A stretch of DNA of 64,000 bases, taken from NCBI GenBank assembly GCA_031363945.1, contig JANLVJ010000041.1, positions 1 to 64,000 on the forward strand. The letters are read 5' to 3'. This DNA comes from JANLVJ01 sp031363945. Lineage in GTDB: Bacteria > Bacteroidota > Bacteroidia > Sphingobacteriales > Sphingobacteriaceae. The number at the start of each line of letters is the position of its first letter. Position 1 is the stretch's first letter. This document shows, piece by piece, positions 16,032 through 26,425 of this stretch. The position numbers were made by a program, and so were the translations under genes. The notes under the pieces were generated by a model. It saw nothing but the letters and a program-made list of their open reading frames with translations. It was not told the origin of the DNA and ran no database searches.

Positions 16032-17948
16032 TTAGAGCTTAAGACCATCCTGCTCAGTATCGGCAGTACGTCTTTTATATTCAGGCCTTAATAAATTTTC
16101 AAAATCCTCAGCCTTTTCACCACTAAAATCATGCGGTAAATTAGAACTCACAGTTTCAGTAAATGGCATTGTCTGTGGAAGAAAATCAATATCTGCGCCT
16201 GGTTTACTGTAATCATATGGCCAGCGGTAAACCGTTGGTAACTCTCCTGGCCAGTTGCCATGAATACCAACAACAGGTGTTGTCCACTCAAGCGTATTAG
16301 CGTTCCATGGATTTTGCACGGCTTTTTTACCAGCAAACATACTTACGAAGAAATTATACGCAAATATCAACTGGGCTAATCCGGCAGCAATGGCAGCATA
16401 TGTGATGAACACATTTACCTCTAGCCATGGTTTCATGAAATCAAAAGAGGTAAATTCATAATATCTACGAGGCACACCGGCAAGACCAATAAAGTGCATA
16501 GGAAAGAATATCAGATATGCGCAGATGAACGTGATCCAGAAGTGTACATATCCAAGCTTAGCATCCATCATTCTTCCGAATAACTTAGGATACCAATGAT
16601 AAACACCAGCAAGCATTCCAAAGATAGCAGCACTACCCATAACCAGGTGAAAGTGAGCTACAACAAAATACGTATCATGTAAATTGATGTCAAGGGAAGC
16701 ATTACCCAGAATGATACCAGTAAGACCACCAGTTATAAAGAAAGAAACCAGACCAATAGCGAATAACATTGCCGGGGTAAAGTGAATATTACCTTTCCAG
16801 AGAGTGGCAAGATAGTTAAAAGTCTTTACAGCAGACGGTACAGCAATGATTAGTGTTGTAATCATAAAAACACCACCCAATAAAGGATTCATGCCTGTGA
16901 CGAACATATGGTGACCCCATACGACAAAAGATAAAGCTGTGATGCCCATTAAAGAGCCAATCATAGCCCGGTATCCAAATATTGGCTTGCGTGAATTCAC
17001 TGAGATGACTTCTGATGTAATACCAAGGGCTGGCATGATAACAATATAAACCTCTGGGTGACCCAGGAACCAGAATAAATGTTCCCATAAAATAGGGCTA
17101 CCACCTGTTTGTGATAAAGCTTCTCCACCGATATAAATGTCTGAAAGGTAAAAGCTAGTTCCAAAGCTTCTGTCGAAAATTAATAGCAAAGCACCTGACA
17201 GCAACACTGGAAAAGAAAGAAGACCTAAAATGGCTGTCAACAAGAATGCCCAGATTGGAAGCGGCATCTTTGACATTGACATACCCTTTGTACGCATATT
17301 CAATACCGTACTTATATAGTTAATACCACCCATTAACTGAGAAGCAATGAAAAGAACCATACTCACAAGCCAGTACGTCATACCGGCACCTGAACCAGGA
17401 ACTGCTTTGGGTAAAGCACTTAATGGAGGGTAAACAGTCCAACCAGCACTGGCGGGTCCAGTCTGTATGAAAAATGAAGCCATCATAACACAACAAGCGG
17501 CAAAAAAGAACCAATATGACAACATGTTAACGAAGGGCGAAGCCATGTCTCTGGCACCCAATTGCAATGGAATAAGCAGATTACTAAATGTTCCGCTGAG
17601 ACCAGCAGTTAACACGAAGAAGATCATGATTGTACCATGTATCGTTATCAAAGACTCATAAAAATCAGGCTTCAGTCTACCACCTTCAGCAAAATTCTTT
17701 CCTAATAACGTTTCAAGAAAAGGGAAAGATTTATCAGGCCAGGCAAGTTGAATACGGAATAAAATGGACAATCCCATACCAATGAAGGCCATTATCACTC
17801 CGGTAACAAGAAATTGTCTGGCAATCATTTTATGATCCTGGCTGAATACCCATTTAGTGATAAATGTCTCCTTGTGCTGACCATGCTCATGTTCATCTGC
17901 ATGTGTATGCACAACTTGTGCCTCGCTACGAATAATTGTCGTCTCCAT
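16032..17948 (-). CDS. cytochrome c oxidase subunit I (caa3/aa3 type)
   Basis: 638 aa, about 12 transmembrane helices plus polar extensions at both ends. Cofactor ligands are visible: SLITIHGTIMIFFVLTAG (low-spin heme His), WFLGHPEVYIVIMPA (CuB His with cross-linked Tyr), VVWGHHMFVTGMNP (two CuB His), and YFVVAHFHLVMG (heme a3 and heme a His). It reduces O2 to water and pumps protons. The N-terminus is His-rich (VVHTHADEHEHGQHKE), a possible metal-holding tail. No subunit III fusion. 10 bases downstream of subunit II. Confidence 0.96.
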   Translation of the reverse strand: METTIIRSEAQVVHTHADEHEHGQHKETFITKWVFSQDHKMIARQFLVTGVIMAFIGMGLSILFRIQLAWPDKSFPFLETLLGKNFAEGGRLKPDFYESLITIHGTIMIFFVLTAGLSGTFSNLLIPLQLGARDMASPFVNMLSYWFFFAACCVMMASFFIQTGPASAGWTVYPPLSALPKAVPGSGAGMTYWLVSMVLFIASQLMGGINYISTVLNMRTKGMSMSKMPLPIWAFLLTAILGLLSFPVLLSGALLLIFDRSFGTSFYLSDIYIGGEALSQTGGSPILWEHLFWFLGHPEVYIVIMPALGITSEVISVNSRKPIFGYRAMIGSLMGITALSFVVWGHHMFVTGMNPLLGGVFMITTLIIAVPSAVKTFNYLATLWKGNIHFTPAMLFAIGLVSFFITGGLTGIILGNASLDINLHDTYFVVAHFHLVMGSAAIFGMLAGVYHWYPKLFGRMMDAKLGYVHFWITFICAYLIFFPMHFIGLAGVPRRYYEFTSFDFMKPWLEVNVFITYAAIAAGLAQLIFAYNFFVSMFAGKKAVQNPWNANTLEWTTPVVGIHGNWPGELPTVYRWPYDYSKPGADIDFLPQTMPFTETVSSNLPHDFSGEKAEDFENLLRPEYKRRTADTEQDGLKL

Positions 17949-17958
17949 CGTTCTTTTT

Positions 17959-19164
17959 TTAGTTAGCTGTAAGGGCTAAGCTTTTATTAATATCAAGTCG
18001 TTTTTTATCTACGGTCAGCTTGATCTGCTCACGATTAGCAGGAATACTGTACCATGGTTTCAGGTGTTTTAACCATTTTTTATATTCCTGTTCTGTTACA
18101 ACACGAATTACTCTACCCATATTATAATGTCCTGCCCCACAAATTTTGGCACAAAGCATTATGTAATTAAACGTGTCAACTCCGAGTCGGGCACGCATTT
18201 CGTCAGTGGTGACCGTTGGCGTGAAATAAAAATAAGTAGGTACACCAGGAACGCAGTTCATTTGAACTCTGAAATACGGCATGTAAGCACTATGAATCAC
18301 GTCTTTGGCACCCAAAATTAATTTAACAGGTCTGTTTACTGGTAGTGTGATAGTATCGCCTTGTTTATCGATAACATCATCGTACGAATTTTTATCTTTG
18401 AAATCTACTCCAAGTACATTACCACCCTGTATGAGCTTGTAATCCTTACGGCCTAAAACTCCATCTGCACCTGGGTATCTTGCCCACCATTTCCACTGTT
18501 CACCTGTCAATTCTACTGTTATTACATCTTTTCTTCCTTTTAGTTCGTCACCATTGAAAATATGTCTCCATGTGAAAAAACCAAAAATCACAAGCACAGT
18601 CAATACGATGGCCGGTGCTATCGTCCAGGCTTGCTCAAGCTTATTATTTTCAGGATAGAAATAAGCCTTTCTATTCGCATTATGGCTGTAAAAGTAAGAC
18701 CAACCAAATAATAAAATATGCGTTATTACGAAAACGAAACCAATGATGTAACAGGTAATGGTAAATAAATTATCTGTGATGGCACCATGGATAGATGCCG
18801 CAGGAGGAAGCAATTGCTTACCATGAACATCAATTTCCCAGGCAATGCCTGCAAAAGCAGCAACAAGAGCTATGAGAAAAATCATTCCATTTATAGCATT
18901 CCAGTTGATGTCTTTATGTTTTCCATTTACTTCACTCGATAATTCATAAATACGAAATGTTTTACCAACTAAGGCGATGAACTGACCGCCGAGAACGATC
19001 ATGGCAACTACAGCAAATACACCTAACCACATAACTGTGTTACTTTCAACAACGGGTGTTGCTGCACCTGCCTGCGCAAATAACGGAGAATCCATGGCGA
19101 GCAAGATAAAGAAAGGAATACACGCTTTAAGCATCCATGAGGAAGCAACTTTGCATGAATTCAT
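17959..19164 (-). CDS. cytochrome c oxidase subunit II
   Basis: About 401 aa from the ATG at 19164, chosen because it starts a standard signal peptide (KACIPFFILLAMDSPLFAQ); ATGs at 19197 and 19191 are also possible. After signal cleavage there are about three membrane segments, then the periplasmic CuA cupredoxin domain. The CuA motif is CAKICGAGHYNM with both Cys, His and Met; the residue between the cysteines is Lys where many oxidases have Glu. Other CuA-domain marks are GEQWKWWARYPG, AKDVIHSAYMPYF and VPGVPTYFYFTPT. No fused cytochrome c domain, so electrons should come from complex III hemes or a separate cytochrome. Confidence 0.94.
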   Translation of the reverse strand: MNSCKVASSWMLKACIPFFILLAMDSPLFAQAGAATPVVESNTVMWLGVFAVVAMIVLGGQFIALVGKTFRIYELSSEVNGKHKDINWNAINGMIFLIALVAAFAGIAWEIDVHGKQLLPPAASIHGAITDNLFTITCYIIGFVFVITHILLFGWSYFYSHNANRKAYFYPENNKLEQAWTIAPAIVLTVLVIFGFFTWRHIFNGDELKGRKDVITVELTGEQWKWWARYPGADGVLGRKDYKLIQGGNVLGVDFKDKNSYDDVIDKQGDTITLPVNRPVKLILGAKDVIHSAYMPYFRVQMNCVPGVPTYFYFTPTVTTDEMRARLGVDTFNYIMLCAKICGAGHYNMGRVIRVVTEQEYKKWLKHLKPWYSIPANREQIKLTVDKKRLDINKSLALTAN

Positions 19165-19229
19165 TTTAATAAATCTATTTTTAAAAATCATATGCATCCA
19201 ATTAAACAACACTAAGTAGGTGGGTTTTG

Positions 19230-20447
19230 TTATACATTTTCTATGTGATGATGTAAACTTTCTTCCAGATAAGGATGATCTTTCGCACGCATTGGCAATT
19301 TTGCAAGACTATACATCACAGAATAAGATGCAAGGCCAGCGAAAAGCAGGAAAGCACCAATTTCTGGTAGATCAATTCCCCAGTTACCCTTAACCGTTCC
19401 AGGCATTACCTGGAGAAACCAATCAAGCCAGTGTCCCAGAATAATTACGACAGCCATAATTTTAAGTGTTTTAGCATTTCTTTTGGCATCGCTTGTAAGC
19501 AGACCAAAAAATGGAATCACAAAACAGATACCGATATTCAGCCAGTAAATGAACTTATAACCCCAGTCTGCTCTCCAGCGTTGAGTGATATAAAAAGACT
19601 CATCTCCCATGTTACTGTACCATGTAAGCATAAACTGAAAGAACCAGGTGTAAGTAAAAAAGATGGTAAAAGCGAACATCAATGTTCCTAGGTTTTGTAA
19701 ATGATTTTCATTCACTTCTTTGTAGTACCCATTTTCTTTTAACAACACCAGAAATAACGTGATAGCTGAAAGGCTTGTAACCCAGATACCGCCGAAATTA
19801 TACCAGCCAAACATGGTTGAAGCTTCATGTGCTTCATTAGACATCATAACCATAAAAGAAAACAACGACTGTGAAACTGCGAATACCACTAAAAATGCAG
19901 TTGCAGTAATAAAAGTCTTTTTGTACAATGGCTTCGATGCGCCTTCAAGATCTTGCTGAATATCAAGAGAACGTAATCTTTTGCCGAAAATAATCCAGAC
20001 AATCATAAACAGACCTATACCACCTATAAAAGTGGGTACATTCAGGATTGGTCGCTTATGTAAAACCAGCGGGTCAAAATTATGACTGCCAACAGTAGCT
20101 ATGCCAGGTGCTGCCCAGGTCTGATAAAGGGTGTGAGTTAGCAAACCTCCTGCCACTACAAGAACTAGCAAAATTGCAGAAAGAATCAGTGTATTGGCGA
20201 ATGCCTCAGGTACACGTAGCATTACCACTGACCAACCAGACTTTGCGGTATATGATACAGCGTAGAAAAATAAACTACCAATACCAAGACCTACAAAATA
20301 ATAACTGCATAAAAGCAGGTTACCCCAGGTTCTGGCAGGATTATCGGCATGTATAAAGTAACCTAATACAAGGCAAACTAAGCCAGCGAGCATACTTATT
20401 ATAGCTATTCGCCGGCCTCTTTCAGAAAATTGATATTGTTCAATCAT
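19230..20447 (-). CDS. actF: alternative complex III subunit ActF (quinol-binding membrane subunit)
   Basis: 405 aa, about ten transmembrane helices. Typical ActF marks are the cytoplasmic N-terminus (MIEQYQFSERGRRIAIISML), LLCSYYFVGLGIGSLFFYAV, FGWYNFGGIWVTSLSAITLF and GHWLDWFLQVMPGTVKGNWG. ActF resembles ActC (NrfD fold, no cofactor) and with it forms the membrane core of the quinol:cytochrome c oxidoreductase. Last act gene, 33 bases after actE and directly before oxidase subunit II. Confidence 0.92.
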   Translation of the reverse strand: MIEQYQFSERGRRIAIISMLAGLVCLVLGYFIHADNPARTWGNLLLCSYYFVGLGIGSLFFYAVSYTAKSGWSVVMLRVPEAFANTLILSAILLVLVVAGGLLTHTLYQTWAAPGIATVGSHNFDPLVLHKRPILNVPTFIGGIGLFMIVWIIFGKRLRSLDIQQDLEGASKPLYKKTFITATAFLVVFAVSQSLFSFMVMMSNEAHEASTMFGWYNFGGIWVTSLSAITLFLVLLKENGYYKEVNENHLQNLGTLMFAFTIFFTYTWFFQFMLTWYSNMGDESFYITQRWRADWGYKFIYWLNIGICFVIPFFGLLTSDAKRNAKTLKIMAVVIILGHWLDWFLQVMPGTVKGNWGIDLPEIGAFLLFAGLASYSVMYSLAKLPMRAKDHPYLEESLHHHIENV

Positions 20448-20480
20448 AAGATGATATCTTCTTAGTGTAAAATCTTAGCC

Positions 20481-21083
20481 TCAGGGTTGGCCTTGTTGAA
20501 GTTTATGTACGTACATTACCAGCTTCCAACGCTCATTAATAGAAAGCTGTGAAGCATGAGGTCCCATATTATTTACTCCGTAAGTGATGGTATGGTAAAT
20601 TTTACCGTCTGTCAGGTTCTTCATTTGTCCAGCTCCACTACGGCTTGAGTTGCCATTGCTATATGAAGGAGGTTTAACCGAAGGAGCATCCATAGCAACA
20701 GGACCATCACCCTGGCCTGTCATACCGTGACAATGGGAACAGAAAGACTGAAATAATTGCTTGCCACTGGCAAGGTTAACCCCATCAATACTCATTGGAT
20801 TTTTCATTTCACGCCCTGCAGCTTCATACCCTGCAAGTGAATTAGCATAATGAAATGGCACATAACCTTCTGAAACAGGTACAGTACCTGCAACAGGAGT
20901 CATATCTGAAGAACCATTCTTACTAACCGGATTCTGAGAATCTGGGTTTAAAGGAACGGATGGATACATATTTGGCGCATATTCATAACCGCGATCTCTT
21001 TTACCCCGTATACACGAAGCGAAGATAAGGCTCGAAGCGACCAGCAGGAACAAACCTGTTTTTACCCGATTTGTGGATATCAT
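20481..21083 (-). CDS. actE: alternative complex III monoheme cytochrome c subunit ActE
   Basis: 200 aa lipoprotein: signal LFLLVASSLIFASC with the lipobox Cys near residue 23. One c-type heme site CSHCH in FQSFCSHCHGMTGQGDGP, and downstream Met residues (MGPHASQLSINERWKLVMYV) as candidate axial ligand. YAPNMYPSVPLNPD shortly after the lipid Cys is a conserved ActE mark. It takes electrons from the ActA multiheme protein and hands them to the oxidase or a soluble carrier. One base from the actD stop. Confidence 0.94.
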   Translation of the reverse strand: MISTNRVKTGLFLLVASSLIFASCIRGKRDRGYEYAPNMYPSVPLNPDSQNPVSKNGSSDMTPVAGTVPVSEGYVPFHYANSLAGYEAAGREMKNPMSIDGVNLASGKQLFQSFCSHCHGMTGQGDGPVAMDAPSVKPPSYSNGNSSRSGAGQMKNLTDGKIYHTITYGVNNMGPHASQLSINERWKLVMYVHKLQQGQP

Positions 21084-21084
21084 T

Positions 21085-21609
21085 TTATCTCTTATTAAAT
21101 TCTTTATAGGTTATTTCTGAAACGCCTGTACTTTTTAATAAGTCAGTAAGCTTCTCATTATTGGTATCAGGCACAGCCAATACCAGTGCAAAACGGTCAT
21201 TTGTGCTACGTTCATCAAAAATATCAGGCTTTGCTCCTGGATACATTCCATTTACATAGAAATAGGCAAAAGCCATACCCAGGGAAGCAAAGAGTACAGT
21301 CAGCTCAAAGGTAATGGGAACAAAGTCAGGCCAAGGGAAGTAAGGTTTACCACCGATATCGATTGGCCAGTCAATTCCATTACAATAAGATATTAATGCA
21401 ATTGCAGATAAACCACCGATACAACCAAAAACAAAAGCAATTTTTGGTAACCTTGAACGGGGTACATGCAGCATATGGTGCAGGCCATGCACAGGGTATG
21501 GTGTAAAAACATCGAAAATTGAATGCCCTTCAGCTTGTATTGATTTAACCCCGTCTTTCAAAAGATCTTCGTCGTTATACGAAGCCACAATAAATTTTGA
21601 ATTACTCAT
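21085..21609 (-). CDS. actD: alternative complex III subunit ActD (DUF3341)
   Basis: 174 aa from the ATG at 21609 (MSNSKFIVASYNDED); a longer frame reaches 21657 but its first 16 residues are encoded inside actC. N-terminal cytoplasmic domain with FDVFTPYPVHGLHHMLHVPR, then two transmembrane helices (PKIAFVFGCIGGLSAIALIS; FVPITFELTVLFASLGMAFA) and a C-terminal domain (DRFALVLAVPDTNNEKL). No cofactor; it bridges the core to other subunits. The start overlaps the actC stop by 8 bases, so coupled translation is likely. Confidence 0.93.
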   Translation of the reverse strand: MSNSKFIVASYNDEDLLKDGVKSIQAEGHSIFDVFTPYPVHGLHHMLHVPRSRLPKIAFVFGCIGGLSAIALISYCNGIDWPIDIGGKPYFPWPDFVPITFELTVLFASLGMAFAYFYVNGMYPGAKPDIFDERSTNDRFALVLAVPDTNNEKLTDLLKSTGVSEITYKEFNKR

Positions 21610-23095
21610 GAAGCCCTCCTGTTTTTTTTGTTGAAGAAATTGTTGTTGTGCTTGCAATTACAATATCACCATAAGGTGAATCATATGCATTTCCATGGGC
21701 AGCAGCATGAGCAAATTCGCCAGCAGCTTGTAATTTTTGGCTTTGCTCACTTTGAGTTTTAAGTAATAACTTGACTTCGGCCATGGCAATTGATGGAAAA
21801 TATTTAATGAACAGTAGAAACATTGTCATAAATAAACCAATAGAACCTACAAATACGCCTATGTCTACAATAGTTGGGTAAAACATCGCCCAGCTAGATG
21901 GTAAAAAGTCGCGGTGTAATGAAAGAACAATGATAACAAAACGTTCAAACCACATACCGATATTAACGAAAATAGAAAGTATCCACGTCAGTGTAATATT
22001 TGTTCTGATCTGTTTTACCCATAAAATTTGAGGTATGATAACATTACATGAAATCATCATCACCCATGCCCACCAATATGGACCCTGTGGACGGGTATAA
22101 AAGAAGTGATATGCTTCATATTCAGAACCAGAATACCAGGCAACAAAAAACTCAGTACCATAAGCAACACCAACCACAGAACCAGTCAGAATCAAAATTC
22201 TGTTCATGGTTTCAATGTGGTCACGGGTAATATATTTTTCAAGCTTTAAAACCGAACGTGCAACAATAAGCAGGGTTTGAACCATACCAAAACCGGAGAA
22301 AATAGCACCTGCGACAAAATAAGGAGGAAATATTGTTGTATGCCAGCCTGGTATAAGTGAAGTTGCAAAGTCAGAACTCACGATAGAGTGTACTGAAAGT
22401 ACAAGTGGAGTGGCAAGACCTGCAAGAATTAAACTAACGGCCTCAAAACGAACCCACTGACGGGCAGAACCTGTCCAGCCAAAACTTAGTACAGAGTAAA
22501 TTGTACGGCTGAATCCTTTTGCACGATCTCTGATAGTAGCAATATCTGGCACCAAACCTACGTACCAGAATACCAGTGAAACGGTGAAATACGTACTGAC
22601 CGCAAAAGCATCCCAAACAAGGGGTGAATTGAAGTTAACCCATAAACTACCAAATGTATTTGGTAAGGGAAAAATCCAATAAAACAACCATGGGCGTCCC
22701 ATATGCCCAAAAATATAAGTAGCAGCACAGATAACAGCAAAAAGCGTCATCGCCTCCGCTGAGCGGTTAATAGAATTTCTCCAGTTCTGTCTGAAAAGTA
22801 AGAGTACAGCAGAAATAAGGGTACCAGCGTGACCTATACCTACCCACCAAACGAATCCCGTAATATCCCAGGCCCAACCGATAGTTTTATTTAGCCCCCA
22901 TTCTCCTACGCCATTCCAGAAGGTATCACCAATAGCAACCAGCCAGATGAGTAAAAAGAAGAATGAAGCCGAAAAGCCCAAAATCCAATTTCTGGTTGGT
23001 GGTCCTTCGACTGGCTTTAAAACTTCATCGGTGATCTGACCTAAGGTAACCTCATCACCGGTGATAAGAGGTTGTCTGTATAATGAAAGTTCCAT
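21602..23095 (-). CDS. actC: alternative complex III subunit ActC (NrfD/PsrC family)
   Basis: 497 aa with about ten transmembrane helices. It starts MELSLYRQPLITGDEVTLGQ, typical for ActC. Core signatures: WVGIGHAGTLISAVLLLFRQ, SAEAMTLFAVICAATYIFGH, GRPWLFYWIFPLPN, NFNSPLVWDAFAVSTYFTVS and EFFVAWYSGSEYEAYHFFYT. ActC is the quinol-oxidising, possibly proton-moving membrane subunit next to the ActB iron-sulfur domain. 12 bases after actB. Confidence 0.95.
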   Translation of the reverse strand: MELSLYRQPLITGDEVTLGQITDEVLKPVEGPPTRNWILGFSASFFFLLIWLVAIGDTFWNGVGEWGLNKTIGWAWDITGFVWWVGIGHAGTLISAVLLLFRQNWRNSINRSAEAMTLFAVICAATYIFGHMGRPWLFYWIFPLPNTFGSLWVNFNSPLVWDAFAVSTYFTVSLVFWYVGLVPDIATIRDRAKGFSRTIYSVLSFGWTGSARQWVRFEAVSLILAGLATPLVLSVHSIVSSDFATSLIPGWHTTIFPPYFVAGAIFSGFGMVQTLLIVARSVLKLEKYITRDHIETMNRILILTGSVVGVAYGTEFFVAWYSGSEYEAYHFFYTRPQGPYWWAWVMMISCNVIIPQILWVKQIRTNITLTWILSIFVNIGMWFERFVIIVLSLHRDFLPSSWAMFYPTIVDIGVFVGSIGLFMTMFLLFIKYFPSIAMAEVKLLLKTQSEQSQKLQAAGEFAHAAAHGNAYDSPYGDIVIASTTTISSTKKTGGLHE

Positions 23096-23107
23096 AATTA
23101 ATGCTTG

Positions 23108-26100
23108 TTAAAGGCTATTTGGGTTGGCCTCTTTATAATCAATATCTCTGTTTCTTACTTTTGTCATATATCCAATACCTGGCTGAACACCCAGTTCTTC
23201 AAGTACGTAGTAAGTGCGCTCATTTTTCAGCAAAGTTGATACCTCGCTATTTGGATCATTAATATCACCAAATACGATGGCATTAGCTGGGCAGGTTTGT
23301 TGACATGCAGTTTTAATTTCACCGTCAAGAAGTGGTCTGCTGGCAATTTTTGCCTCAAGTTTACCTGCCTGAATACGCTGCACACAGAATGTACACTTTT
23401 CCATCACACCTCTTGAGCGAACAACAACATCTGGATTAAGCACCATTTTACCAAGGCTATCATTCATATGATAGTCAAACTGATCATTATCAAAATACTT
23501 GAACCAGTTGAAACGGCGTACTTTATATGGACAGTTGTTTGCACAATATCTTGTACCAAAGCACCTGTTATAAATCTGTTGGTTTAACCCTTCAGAGCTG
23601 TGCATGGTTGCAAGTACCGGACAAACAGTTTCGCAAGGGGCATGATCACATTGCTGACAAAGCATAGGCTGGTGAAAAACTGACACGTTATCAATTTTAT
23701 CATATTTACCTTCTTTATCTAATTGACCCAGTTCGCTTTCTTTCTGGTAGCTTTTACCATCAAGATTAAATGAATAATAGCGGTCAATACGAATCCAGTG
23801 CATTTCACGACGACGGCGAACCTCGTCCTGACCAACAACAGCAATATTATTTTCAGAAACACACGCTACAACACAAGCCCCACAACCTGTACATGCATTG
23901 AGGTCAATTGACATACCCCAGTGATGACCTTTTTTTAGCATTGGGTAAAATACATCTGCCTTTTCATCATCAGATTCTTTATCCGTATGACCAGAACCTG
24001 CAAATGAATTTTTCACATAATCAGCAAGCACTGTTTCTCTGATCATGTCACGGCCTTCTATTGTATCATGGGTCTGAGTACGTGCATACTGCCTGCTACC
24101 TGCTGTTTTTACAATTTCAGCTTTACCATGGTATTGAAATGAACCATTACTAAACCCTATGAACGGATATGCATTTTTACCTATATTATTTCCAGCCTTA
24201 CCTACAGCAGTACGGCCATAACCTACTGCTAATGAAACTGCACCAAAAGCCTGACCTGGCTGTATTAAAACAGGTATTTCAACAGACGACCCGTTAACAG
24301 TCAACTTTACATAATCACCATCGCGCAACCCCATGTCATGGCAGTTACGTTGTGAAATAGCCAGGTAATTATCCCAGGTTACTTTAGTGACCGGATCTGG
24401 TAATTCTAATAACCAGGGGTTATTACTGTATTTACCGTCTCTGATCGAAACCATCTGGTAAATATCAAGCTCTAATTTATTGCTGCTTTGCTGTGACGAT
24501 TTGATAATTGTTTGAACGACAGCATTGAGATCTTTTGAAAACGTATATTTCTGAGCTGCTTTCTGCGGGCCAACAATTAGACCAGCTTTAAGAAAATTGA
24601 TCCAGTTAGCAGTAAAATCACCAGTGATACCAAGTCGGGGAAAAATATTCTTTTCCCAATTCGCTTTGATAAAATCATAATACTGAGGTGCTGATGATGA
24701 ATTCTCTACCAGCGGATTATCAGTTTCAACACCTGGATTAGAAGCGTCAACTGTCATTCCGGTTGAGGCAGCGCCGATATTTCCGGGACCAGCCGAATCT
24801 GCCTCTAATGCCTGTATAGCAACAGGAGCAAGTGCTGCAGAAGTATCTTTTTTAGAAGTATCTGCCTTCGAAGTAGCGGGCTGTGCTACTGCTGGCTTAA
24901 CCACTGATGCAAATGCCCAATTAAGTAAACTCTGCTGTGCAGCTCTTGAATCGAATACGGGGTTAATTGTTGGCTGTTGAATAGCAAGAATATTATTCTT
25001 AGCTTCAATATCATTCCATGATTCGAGGTAATGGTGATCAGGAGCAATTACATCACATAGAGCTGCTGTTTCATCAGCGCGGTCTGCGAATGAAATCTTA
25101 AGAGTAACCTTCTTTAGCCCTTCTGTTATGGCATTACTTTGAGCATAATTATAAACGGGATTTGTACCGTAGAATATAACTGCATCAACCTGCCCACGAT
25201 TCATAGAATTGACGAATTCCATAACCCCGGCATCATTACCCTGAAAATTCAGTGTAGGATTATCGAGATCAATCGTATTACCATAACTATCAAGCATTGA
25301 ATTGATAGCATTTACAAGTATCTGGTTAGAAACATCATTTGACCCGGAAACAACCAGCGCATGACCTTTTGCTGCCCAAAGCGCTTCAGCAGTATTTTTC
25401 ACAGAATCAGCATGCAAGTCACCTTCAACACTATGAGAAGGTAAACCAGCCTTAATTGCCAATGCATTATAAAGTGATAATAACATCAGCCCAGATTCAG
25501 ATGGCTTTACAGGAAATCTGAAATCTGCATTTGTACCAGTCAGACTCATTCCGCTCTCGATTTGAAAATGTTTCGACATTTTCTTTTCGAGCAGCATTTT
25601 AGTATTTCGTTTACTTACATATTGCTTGGTAAATTCAACTGGAGAAATCCAGGTACCAAGAAAATCAGCTCCAAATGATACAATAACGTCAGCTTTTTCA
25701 AAGTGATAAGAAGGCATTACTTCTTTATCAAAACTATTTTTATTAGCCTGAATCATGGCTGAATAAGAAACAGCATCAAATACTACCTGCTTGCTATTTG
25801 GGTAGGCAGCAGTGAAACGGTTGATGGCAGCCTGAGTTGAAGGGCTATAAACTGTTGAAGTCAGAATTCGAATATTGCCACTCTTGGCCTTAATGGCTTT
25901 AAGTTTCTCATTTACATACGTATCAACATCATCCCAGCCAGCATCAGCTCCAACTAAAAACGGACCTTTTAACTTTTGAGAATCGTATACATCAAGTACA
26001 GAAGCCTGGCCGACGGCATCAACTCCACCTCTGGCAACAGGGCAAGCTGGATTACCTTCGATCTTAATAGGTCTTCCTTCACGGGTCTTTACAAGAATGC

Positions 26101-26404
26101 TGTAGCCATTAAAGTTGCTTGTATAGTAATTAGCAACACCAGGAGTTACATCTTCAGGTTTTATTAAATACGGAATGGCCGTTTGAATCGGGGCCTTGCT
26201 ACAAGCTGCAAGGGTAGCTGCACCAAGACCAAATCCAAGTGTTTTGAGAAAGTCTCTTCTTGGTGTTGCTTTCTTCAGACCTACATCTTCAAGAAAAGCA
26301 TCAAAAGGAAGGTCTTCTGCAAATTCTCTTTTTTTCAATTCATTAAATTCCGGACTCGGATTTAATTCTTCCAGGCCCTTCCAATACTTTTTATGATCTT
26401 CCAT
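23108..26404 (-). CDS. actB: alternative complex III subunit ActB (molybdopterin-like plus FeS domains)
   Basis: 1098 aa from the ATG at 26404 (MEDHKKYWKGLEE); five earlier codons are also open. A Tat-type signal (TPRRDFLKTLGFGLGAATLA) ends in Cys68, a likely lipid anchor. Residues 70-800 form the B1 half, a molybdopterin oxidoreductase fold that in this family carries no molybdenum. About residues 515-585 are an Ala/Ser/Thr-rich linker. The B2 half has the ferredoxin clusters: CTGCGACVVAC, CQQCDHAPCETVC, CFGTRYCANNCPYK and CTFCVQRI with CQQTC. It passes electrons from quinol at ActC to ActA hemes. 21 bases after actA. Confidence 0.96.
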   Translation of the reverse strand: MEDHKKYWKGLEELNPSPEFNELKKREFAEDLPFDAFLEDVGLKKATPRRDFLKTLGFGLGAATLAACSKAPIQTAIPYLIKPEDVTPGVANYYTSNFNGYSILVKTREGRPIKIEGNPACPVARGGVDAVGQASVLDVYDSQKLKGPFLVGADAGWDDVDTYVNEKLKAIKAKSGNIRILTSTVYSPSTQAAINRFTAAYPNSKQVVFDAVSYSAMIQANKNSFDKEVMPSYHFEKADVIVSFGADFLGTWISPVEFTKQYVSKRNTKMLLEKKMSKHFQIESGMSLTGTNADFRFPVKPSESGLMLLSLYNALAIKAGLPSHSVEGDLHADSVKNTAEALWAAKGHALVVSGSNDVSNQILVNAINSMLDSYGNTIDLDNPTLNFQGNDAGVMEFVNSMNRGQVDAVIFYGTNPVYNYAQSNAITEGLKKVTLKISFADRADETAALCDVIAPDHHYLESWNDIEAKNNILAIQQPTINPVFDSRAAQQSLLNWAFASVVKPAVAQPATSKADTSKKDTSAALAPVAIQALEADSAGPGNIGAASTGMTVDASNPGVETDNPLVENSSSAPQYYDFIKANWEKNIFPRLGITGDFTANWINFLKAGLIVGPQKAAQKYTFSKDLNAVVQTIIKSSQQSSNKLELDIYQMVSIRDGKYSNNPWLLELPDPVTKVTWDNYLAISQRNCHDMGLRDGDYVKLTVNGSSVEIPVLIQPGQAFGAVSLAVGYGRTAVGKAGNNIGKNAYPFIGFSNGSFQYHGKAEIVKTAGSRQYARTQTHDTIEGRDMIRETVLADYVKNSFAGSGHTDKESDDEKADVFYPMLKKGHHWGMSIDLNACTGCGACVVACVSENNIAVVGQDEVRRRREMHWIRIDRYYSFNLDGKSYQKESELGQLDKEGKYDKIDNVSVFHQPMLCQQCDHAPCETVCPVLATMHSSEGLNQQIYNRCFGTRYCANNCPYKVRRFNWFKYFDNDQFDYHMNDSLGKMVLNPDVVVRSRGVMEKCTFCVQRIQAGKLEAKIASRPLLDGEIKTACQQTCPANAIVFGDINDPNSEVSTLLKNERTYYVLEELGVQPGIGYMTKVRNRDIDYKEANPNSL

Positions 26405-26425
26405 TGTATATGTCAACAACTAGGA

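Noticed and set aside
21610..21657. Longer ActD start at 21657
   Set aside because: The extra 16 residues are Gln/Lys-rich and encoded inside actC; the ATG at 21609 matches the family start.
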